A DNA stretch of 64,000 nucleotides, taken from NCBI RefSeq assembly GCF_014636865.1, contig NZ_BMER01000001.1:2344718-2408717 (forward strand), written 5' to 3'. Below, in pieces: positions 58,513-64,000 of the stretch (position 1 is the first letter of the stretch; every line of letters starts with the position of its first letter). This DNA is from Parapedobacter pyrenivorans (lineage in GTDB: Bacteria; Bacteroidota; Bacteroidia; Sphingobacteriales; Sphingobacteriaceae). The notes beneath the pieces were generated by a model. The model had not been told where the DNA came from and made no database searches. It worked only from the letters and a program-made list of their open reading frames with translations. The position numbers and the translations under genes were made by a program.

Positions 58513-59646
58513 ATGATGAATCGAGTGAGCAACCGTTTGGAATCATTGGATATCCTTCGAGGATTTGACTTGTTCTGTTTGGTCTTTTTTCAACCTGTAC
58601 TAGCTTCGTTGGCAAGGGAATTAGATAATGACACGCTGAATACACTGATGGTGCAGTTCAGGCATGTGCATTGGGAAGGGTTCGTTTTCTGGGATCTGAT
58701 TATGCCGTTATTTATGTTTATGGCAGGGGTTTCTATGCCGTTCGCGTTTCGTAAATACCTTAAGGACGATAGCAGGAAGAGCCTTTATAAACGAATCTTC
58801 AAACGTGTCTTGCTCCTGTGGATTTTCGGAATGATCTGCCAGGGGAACTTATTGGCATTGGATTTCAGTCGAATCTTTTTTTATTCGAATACGTTGCAAG
58901 CGATTGCGATGGGGTATCTCATTTCGGCGATCTTACTGATCCATTTGGATATCCGCGGACAACTTATTGTTACCGCGGTGTTGCTGCTCGGTTATTGGGG
59001 AATCCTGACATTCGTGGGAGTTGATGGCTATGGAAAAGGAGATTTTACACCCGATAGAAATTTTGCGGAATATATAGACAGGATCATTTTAGGACGGTTC
59101 AGAGATGGGGTCAACGTTACCGAAGGAGGATTGGATTTTGGGAATTACCGGTATACTTGGCTATTAAGTAGCCTTAATTTTGGAGTCACCGTGATGACCG
59201 GAGTTTTTGCGGGCCATATTCTAGGAAGCAGTAAAATCACAAAAGTTAACAAAGCCGTATGGCTGTTGAGTTTTGGGATTTTACAAATTGCAGTTGGATT
59301 GTTGTGGGGAATGCAGATGCCCATTATTAAGAAAATATGGACGAGCTCCATGACATTGTACAGCAGTGGTATTTGTTTTATCTTGATGGCTTTATTTTAC
59401 TATGTCGTCGACTATTGCGGTAAAGGAAAATACTTCGCCTGGCTCAAAATCTATGGGATGAATTCAATCCTGGCTTATATCCTGTTTTCAATTGTTGATT
59501 TTAGTTCCCTTATCCATTCGCTATTTTTTGGCCTTGAACAGTTTCTGGGAAATGGCTATCAACCATTTGTTAAACTATGTAGTGTCAGTCTAATCTTCGC
59601 TGTATTGTATTTTTTTGATAGAAACAGGGTGTACCTCAAAGTATGA
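58513..59646 (+). CDS. DUF5009-type integral membrane protein (heparan-alpha-glucosaminide N-acetyltransferase-like)
   Basis: Predicted acyl-transfer membrane protein, 377 residues. Seen: NRLESLDILRGFDLFCLVFF near the start, then about nine or ten hydrophobic segments, FVFWDLIMPLFMFMAGVSMPFAFRKYLK, IYGMNSILAYILFSIVDF and the ending FDRNRVYLKV. Family knowledge: COG4299/DUF5009 proteins carry acetyl groups across the membrane to glycans in some relatives; the role in PULs is unproven. A decayed copy lies at 51154-51629. Confidence 0.82.
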   Translation: MMNRVSNRLESLDILRGFDLFCLVFFQPVLASLARELDNDTLNTLMVQFRHVHWEGFVFWDLIMPLFMFMAGVSMPFAFRKYLKDDSRKSLYKRIFKRVLLLWIFGMICQGNLLALDFSRIFFYSNTLQAIAMGYLISAILLIHLDIRGQLIVTAVLLLGYWGILTFVGVDGYGKGDFTPDRNFAEYIDRIILGRFRDGVNVTEGGLDFGNYRYTWLLSSLNFGVTVMTGVFAGHILGSSKITKVNKAVWLLSFGILQIAVGLLWGMQMPIIKKIWTSSMTLYSSGICFILMALFYYVVDYCGKGKYFAWLKIYGMNSILAYILFSIVDFSSLIHSLFFGLEQFLGNGYQPFVKLCSVSLIFAVLYFFDRNRVYLKV

Positions 59647-59654
59647 CTTGCAAA

Positions 59655-59674
59655 TATCCTACAACAACAGGATA
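59655..59674. promoter_or_regulatory. Hairpin before the GMC gene
   Basis: Inverted repeat TATCCT (59655-59660) and AGGATA (59669-59674), 8-nt loop, without a T tract. It could attenuate or protect the transcript; not a standard terminator. Confidence 0.4.
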
Positions 59675-59755
59675 AAATGGAGTAAAGTTCCACTTCTTAA
59701 AATATAGAACTTCGAGCTGTCAGAAGCTAACTGATTAATAAACCATAAAATAGGA

Positions 59756-61495
59756 ATGGCATTTAACATCAATGGAGCTAAGGAAAAATACGATGTCATC
59801 ATTGTTGGGTCTGGTGCAGGCGGAGGTATGTCCGGCTATGTACTGGCACATGCGGGCTTAAAGGTATTGATGCTGGAATCCGGCCCTTTTTTCGATCCGG
59901 CTAAAGATTCGCTGCAACTGCGGTGGCCCTGGGAGTCGCCTCGCAGAGGTGCATCGACAAACCGAGCCTTTGGCGATTTTGACGGTGCTTTCGGAGGATG
60001 GGAAATCGAAGGGGAGCCTTATACCAATACCGAAGACAGTGAATTCAGGTGGTTCAGATCACGGATGTTGGGAGGGCGCACCAATCACTGGGGCCGTATT
60101 TCGCTGCGTTTTGGTCCGAAGGATTTTAAAGGGGGGAGCTTTGACGGGGCGACCGACGACTGGCCCATAACGTATGACGAAGTAAAGCCTTACTATGACA
60201 AGGTAGATGTATTGCTGGGTGTGTATGGCACGAATGAAGGATTGGAAAATGATCCCGATGGTATTTTTCTAAAACCGCCCAAACCGAGACTACACGAATT
60301 GATGCTTACTGAAGAGGCGAAGAAGAAAGGTATTCCGGTTATTGCCGGGAGATGCTCCGTGCTTACCCAACCGCTTAAGAATAATAGTCAGCGGGGGATA
60401 TGCTTCAATTGCGGCCAGTGCGGTAGATCCTGTAAGGCTTACGCAGATTTTTCTTCATCTTCTGCTTTGGTCATCCCTGCCATTAGGACCGGTAACCTGG
60501 AAGTGCTTCCAAACTCGTTGGTGCGCGAAGTGCTGGTCGATGGGGGTGGGCTCGCCAAGGGGGTTTCCTATATCAATAAGGAAGACATGCAGGAGTACCA
60601 GGTTTATGGCGAGCAGGTGATTCTTGCTGCCAGCGCCTGTGAGTCGGCCCGTATCCTGTTGAATTCAAAGTCTAGACAGCATCCGCAGGGACTGGCCAAC
60701 AGCAGCGGGGTGGTCGGCAAATACCTTCATGATTCTACGGGCGTTAGCGTGTCGGCATATCTTCCGCAACTGAAAGACCGCAAGCGGTATAACGAAGATG
60801 GCGTCGGCGCATTGCATATTTATTCGCCGTGGTGGCTTGATAATTCGAAGCTGGACTTCCCAAGAGGATATCACATCGAATACGGTGGTGGAATGAACAT
60901 GCCCTCCTATGGTTACCTCAGCGATTTACCCCGCTTCAACGGTGCGTTGGCTAAAGTCGATGGTACTGTAAAGAAAAGCGGGGGTTACGGTCGGTCACTA
61001 AAAGAAGAATACCGCAGTTACTTCGGGACAAAGGTCGTCTTGGCCGGCCGGGGGCTGGCAATGGCCAGAAAAGACAATTACTGCGAAATTGACCCTAATA
61101 CCGTCGATAGATACGGTATTCCGGTGTTGAAATTCCATTATAAGTGGCATGATGCTGAGATCAAGCAGGGGAAGCACATGCAAGATACCTTCCACGATCT
61201 TTTTACCGATATGGGGGCTGTAATTACTTCCGAATATGTGGGTATCGAGCGGAATTACGGGCTTAAGAAACCGGGCGAAATCATCCATGAGGTGGGTACA
61301 GTGAGGATGGGAGATGATCCAAAAACGTCGGCCCTGAATAAATGGTGCCAGGCGCATGACTGCAGGAATCTCTTTGTAGTTGACGGTGCGCCGTTTGTAC
61401 AACAGGGCGATAAAAACCCGACGTGGACGATATTGGCGTTGTCTATGCGGACGTCAGAATATATTTTGGAACAACGGAAAAAGCATAATCTGTAA
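59756..61495 (+). CDS. GMC-family flavoprotein dehydrogenase
   Basis: FAD-dependent glucose-methanol-choline oxidoreductase, 579 residues. Seen: FAD-binding DVIIVGSGAGGGMSGYVLAHAGLKVLMLESGP, NHWGRISLRFGPKDF, a Cys motif GICFNCGQCGRSCKAYADF (CxxCxxCxxxC), HEVGTVRMGDDPKTSALNKW with a catalytic-type His, and KNPTWTILALSMRTSEYI. Family members of this type oxidise sugars, including glycoside C3-OH, and pair with a small gluconate-2-dehydrogenase-subunit-3-like protein, which follows here. No own signal peptide; it could be carried by the Tat-signal partner. Confidence 0.85.
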   Translation: MAFNINGAKEKYDVIIVGSGAGGGMSGYVLAHAGLKVLMLESGPFFDPAKDSLQLRWPWESPRRGASTNRAFGDFDGAFGGWEIEGEPYTNTEDSEFRWFRSRMLGGRTNHWGRISLRFGPKDFKGGSFDGATDDWPITYDEVKPYYDKVDVLLGVYGTNEGLENDPDGIFLKPPKPRLHELMLTEEAKKKGIPVIAGRCSVLTQPLKNNSQRGICFNCGQCGRSCKAYADFSSSSALVIPAIRTGNLEVLPNSLVREVLVDGGGLAKGVSYINKEDMQEYQVYGEQVILAASACESARILLNSKSRQHPQGLANSSGVVGKYLHDSTGVSVSAYLPQLKDRKRYNEDGVGALHIYSPWWLDNSKLDFPRGYHIEYGGGMNMPSYGYLSDLPRFNGALAKVDGTVKKSGGYGRSLKEEYRSYFGTKVVLAGRGLAMARKDNYCEIDPNTVDRYGIPVLKFHYKWHDAEIKQGKHMQDTFHDLFTDMGAVITSEYVGIERNYGLKKPGEIIHEVGTVRMGDDPKTSALNKWCQAHDCRNLFVVDGAPFVQQGDKNPTWTILALSMRTSEYILEQRKKHNL

Positions 61496-61496
61496 G

Positions 61497-62135
61497 ATGT
61501 ACAAAATGAAACGAAGAGATGCCCTCAAAGCTATCGGCGTATCCGTAATGGCAAGTGGGCTGCTTTTTCATCGATGCAGCAGTGAAAAGGCGAACCGTGT
61601 GGTTTCTAGGATTAACCTAGATCTGAAAGATGGCAGAGAACTTTGGGAACGGGAGCGGTTTGAGGAGTTGAATTCCTATACGTTTTTTGATCAGCATGAA
61701 AAAGAGACGCTTGTCGAACTGGTCGATCTGATCTTGCCCGCGGATGAGCACTCCCTGAGTGCATCCGAGGTGGAGGTTCCGGATTTTATCGAGTTTATCG
61801 TAAAAGATCAACCGGAATTGCAGCAACCGATGCGGGAAGGGCTGAAATGGATCGATGACTACGCGAAACAGCAGTTCCAGGCTATTTTCGTAGGGATAAC
61901 GATAGGCCAAAAAACACATATCTTGGACCGAATTGCCTATCCTGAACAGGAACGCAGCGAATTGCAGCTGGGTATTTCATTTTTTACACTGCTCAGGGAG
62001 CTAACGGCCTCCGGATACTTTACTTCGAAAGCCGGCATCGACTATCTGGGATATGTGGGTAACCGGCCGAATGTTTGGGAGGGGGTTCCGACGGAGATCC
62101 TTCGGCAATTTCAACTGACGCATTTAATTACGTAA
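61497..62135 (+). CDS. Gluconate 2-dehydrogenase subunit 3-like small subunit with Tat signal
   Basis: Small partner of membrane or periplasmic GMC dehydrogenases, 212 residues. Seen: a Tat-like signal MKRRDALKAIGVSVMASGLLFHRC (start ATG at 61497, or 61506), then FFDQHEKETLVELVDLILPADEHSLSASEVEVPDFIEFIV and GIDYLGYVGNRPNVWEGVP, features of subunit 3. It lies two bases after the GMC stop, so co-translation and co-export are likely. A Cys after the signal may anchor it as a lipoprotein. Confidence 0.82.
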   Translation: MYKMKRRDALKAIGVSVMASGLLFHRCSSEKANRVVSRINLDLKDGRELWERERFEELNSYTFFDQHEKETLVELVDLILPADEHSLSASEVEVPDFIEFIVKDQPELQQPMREGLKWIDDYAKQQFQAIFVGITIGQKTHILDRIAYPEQERSELQLGISFFTLLRELTASGYFTSKAGIDYLGYVGNRPNVWEGVPTEILRQFQLTHLIT

Positions 62136-62153
62136 ACCAAAGAATCCAAAAAT

Positions 62154-63602
62154 ATGAAGCAAGACAGTAAAAAACAGTCCAGAAGGGACTTCATCAGTAC
62201 CGCCAGCCTCGCAGTTGCAGGTGTGACCATCGTGCCCCGCCATGTATTGGGTGGTAGGGGATTTATTGCGCCCAGTGATAAGCTGGTAGTCGCCGGCATT
62301 GGAGTAGGGGGCAAGGGAAGAAGCGATCTGAAGAACTTTTACGACAGCGGCAAAGCGGAAATTGCCTATCTGTGCGATGTGGATGACCGAATGGCGAAAG
62401 AATCCCGGGAACGATTCCCCAAAGCGAAGTATTACCACGATTGGAGGGAATTAATGGACAAGGAATCCAAGCATTTTGATGCAGTGTCGGTGTCCACTCC
62501 TGACCATAACCACGCTGTTATTGCTATGGGCGCCATGCAGCTCGGGAAGCACGTATATGTACAGAAACCCATGACCCACGACATCTATGAGGCCCGGAAA
62601 TTGACGGAAGCGGCAGGGAAGTACAAGGTGGTTACCCAAATGGGTAATCAAGGAGCCTCGGGGGATGGAGTCAGGCAGCTCCGGGAGTGGTTTGACGCTG
62701 GCATAATCGGCGATGTGCATACAGTCTATACGTGGACGAATCGTCCCGTATGGCCCCAGGGCATTCCTTGGCCTGCGCAATCGCCCGCTGTTCCCAAAGA
62801 ACTGGACTGGGATCTTTGGTTAGGGACAGCTCCCTACAAATCATATGTTGACGGACTCATACCGGGCAGCTGGCGGGGATGGTGGGATTACGGTACTGGT
62901 GCACTCGGCGATCTGGGCTGCCATCTACTGGAAGCGCCTTTTTCTGTGCTGGATCTGAAGTATCCCACTGACGTGCAGGCGACCGTTGGTAGCGTTTATA
63001 CCGCATTCGGAGAGCGAGGCTATTTTGAGGACAGCTGCCCGCCGTCGGGCTATGCCATATTGACCTTTCCCAAAACCAGTAAAACGCAAGGAGAGATAAA
63101 GTTGCATTGGATGGATGGCGGGATCAAGCCAATGAGGCCGGATGAATTGGAAGCAGACGAAATCATGGGCGACGGCAACAGCGGCATCCTGTTTATCGGT
63201 ACGAAAGGAAAAATGATGGCCAGTGAATACGCTGCCAATCCGAGGCTGATCCCAGTCTCGAAGACGAAGGAAGTAACCGTTCCGAAGCGGTATGAGCGGG
63301 TGAAAGACGGTGCCGATGGGCACTACGCGCAGTGGGTAGAAGGTGCTATTGCAGGCTATGGCAACGCCAAGCTGAGTGCGCCTTTCGAATTGGCAGGTCC
63401 ATTGACGGAAACCGTATTGATGGCCAACTTGGCGATCCGGGTGGCTGACATTCCCCAGCCGCGGCCCAACGGTAAGGGTTTTATTTATCCTGGAAGCAAT
63501 AAGTTGATGAAATGGGATAGCGCGAACATGCGGATTACCAATTATGAAGATGCAAATCAGTTTGTGAAGCGCGAATACAGAAAGGGTTGGGGACCATTAT
63601 AA
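62154..63602 (+). CDS. Gfo/Idh/MocA-family oxidoreductase with Tat signal
   Basis: NAD(P)-dependent sugar oxidoreductase family, 482 residues. Seen: a twin-arginine signal (QSRRDFISTASLAVAGVTIVP), Rossmann motif VVAGIGVGGKGRSDLKNF, YLCDVDDRMAKESRERFP, QKPMTHDIYEARKLTEAA (the conserved Lys-Pro), TQMGNQGASGDGVRQLREW and the C-terminal alpha/beta domain with WWDYGTGALGDLGCHLLEAPFSVLDLKYP. Family members act on sugars at various positions with a tightly bound cofactor, including glycoside 3-oxidation and NAD-dependent hydrolysis. Export before folding fits a cofactor-loaded periplasmic enzyme. Confidence 0.88.
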   Translation: MKQDSKKQSRRDFISTASLAVAGVTIVPRHVLGGRGFIAPSDKLVVAGIGVGGKGRSDLKNFYDSGKAEIAYLCDVDDRMAKESRERFPKAKYYHDWRELMDKESKHFDAVSVSTPDHNHAVIAMGAMQLGKHVYVQKPMTHDIYEARKLTEAAGKYKVVTQMGNQGASGDGVRQLREWFDAGIIGDVHTVYTWTNRPVWPQGIPWPAQSPAVPKELDWDLWLGTAPYKSYVDGLIPGSWRGWWDYGTGALGDLGCHLLEAPFSVLDLKYPTDVQATVGSVYTAFGERGYFEDSCPPSGYAILTFPKTSKTQGEIKLHWMDGGIKPMRPDELEADEIMGDGNSGILFIGTKGKMMASEYAANPRLIPVSKTKEVTVPKRYERVKDGADGHYAQWVEGAIAGYGNAKLSAPFELAGPLTETVLMANLAIRVADIPQPRPNGKGFIYPGSNKLMKWDSANMRITNYEDANQFVKREYRKGWGPL

Positions 63603-63611
63603 AATAAACAG

Positions 63612-64000
63612 ATGAAATCGAGTATACTAAGTTATGCGATCGCCTGCTGCCTGACCCTGTGGTTTACCGGTGCGGCAGCACAAACGGGCCGTTGGGTATC
63701 GCTGTTTGACGGAAAGACATTGAACGGATGGAAGGCCAGCGAAAATGAATCGTCCTTCCGTGTGGAAGATGGCTGCATCGTGCAGGAAGGACCACGGTCC
63801 CATTTGTTTTATGTGGGCAATGTAAGCGGTCATGTATTCAAGAATTTTGAATTCAAGGCTAAAGTATATACATTCGAGAACGCCAACTCCGGTTTGTACT
63901 TTCATACCCGGTTCCAGGAAACGGGATTCCCTAATTACGGATATGAAGTACAGGTCAACAACTCCCATCGAGATGCTATCCGTACGGGTAGCCTTTACAA
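63612..64000 (+). CDS. DUF1080 (3-keto-disaccharide hydrolase-like) protein, 5' part
   Basis: Secreted jelly-roll protein; at least 129 residues, cut by the window end. Seen: signal peptide MKSSILSYAIACCLTLWFTGAAAQ, then WVSLFDGKTLNGWKASENESSFRVEDGCIVQEG, the DUF1080 signature, and FKAKVYTFENANSGLYFHTRFQETGFPNYGYEVQVNNSH. Family knowledge: DUF1080 proteins include 3-keto-glycoside hydrolases. It follows the Gfo/Idh/MocA gene by nine bases and completes a plausible 3-keto sugar pathway. Confidence 0.85.
   Translation, partial: MKSSILSYAIACCLTLWFTGAAAQTGRWVSLFDGKTLNGWKASENESSFRVEDGCIVQEGPRSHLFYVGNVSGHVFKNFEFKAKVYTFENANSGLYFHTRFQETGFPNYGYEVQVNNSHRDAIRTGSLY

Overview
The window looks like chromosomal DNA of a Bacteroidota, most likely a Sphingobacteriaceae member. 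A Parapedobacter/Pedobacter-type genome is my guess; I cannot run a phylogeny. The signs are: promoters of the form TTTG-N20-TAnnTTTG (clearest before rpmH at 31522-31553), a SusC/SusD pair, a PorP/SprF protein beside a protein with a type B T9SS sorting tail, a short Hc1-like histone H1, a PafA-type phosphatase, and a dcw cluster whose genes carry Bacteroidota-type features (MraY periplasmic insertion, FtsI with one PASTA domain, FtsZ with an unusual tail). I found no tRNA, rRNA, CRISPR array, insertion sequence or phage gene.

Layout. 1-6.9 kb: start of a TamB-like gene, tsaD, an aldo/keto reductase, lutB, aspS, an orphan LytTR response regulator and a small lipoprotein. 7.1-22.9 kb: an intact division and cell wall (dcw) cluster in one direction, mraZ-rsmH-ftsL-ftsI-murE-mraY-murD-ftsW-murG-murC-ftsQ-ftsA-ftsZ. 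It is preceded by MraZ-type operator repeats, carries a DnaA-box-like cluster before ftsZ, and ends at a terminator. 23-30 kb: an alpha-oxoamine synthase/serine palmitoyltransferase-like enzyme, the histone H1-like protein, the PorP/SprF and type B CTD pair, a TIM-barrel sugar isomerase-like protein and a NarL-type regulator. 30-33 kb: mscL, a ChaN-like protein, and rpmH-rnpA-yidD followed by tsaB. 33-38 kb: corA, then a GH130 phosphorylase facing a GT4 glycosyltransferase and an (alpha/alpha) barrel-like protein, and an OmpH/Skp lipoprotein. 38.7 kb: gyrB. 40.7-46.8 kb: an AraC regulator divergent from a fucose isomerase-like protein, a ribulokinase and an SSS symporter, which together look like a sugar-uptake and catabolism unit.

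46.8-48.2 kb: an orphan gene of unknown function. It seems to be transcribed leftward from a near-perfect promoter at 47968-47999, with a 12-bp palindrome at the start site and an untranslated leader of about 320 nt that contains four 11-bp tandem repeats and a hairpin. This is one of the two least explained parts of the window.

48.2-64 kb: an accessory carbohydrate/phosphate scavenging region. Two exported phosphatases (a metallophosphatase and PafA) precede a decayed DUF5009 gene. Then comes a SusC-SusD locus followed by a Tat-signal DapA-like lyase, a beta-propeller glycosidase-like lipoprotein, an intact DUF5009 membrane protein, a GMC flavoprotein dehydrogenase with its gluconate-2-dehydrogenase-subunit-3-like partner, a Tat-signal Gfo/Idh/MocA oxidoreductase, and a DUF1080 protein cut by the window end. 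I infer that this locus oxidises glycosides in the periplasm, probably to 3-keto sugars that a DUF1080-type enzyme cleaves, with the exported DapA-like protein as a possible additional lyase. It is my best candidate for an incompletely described system.
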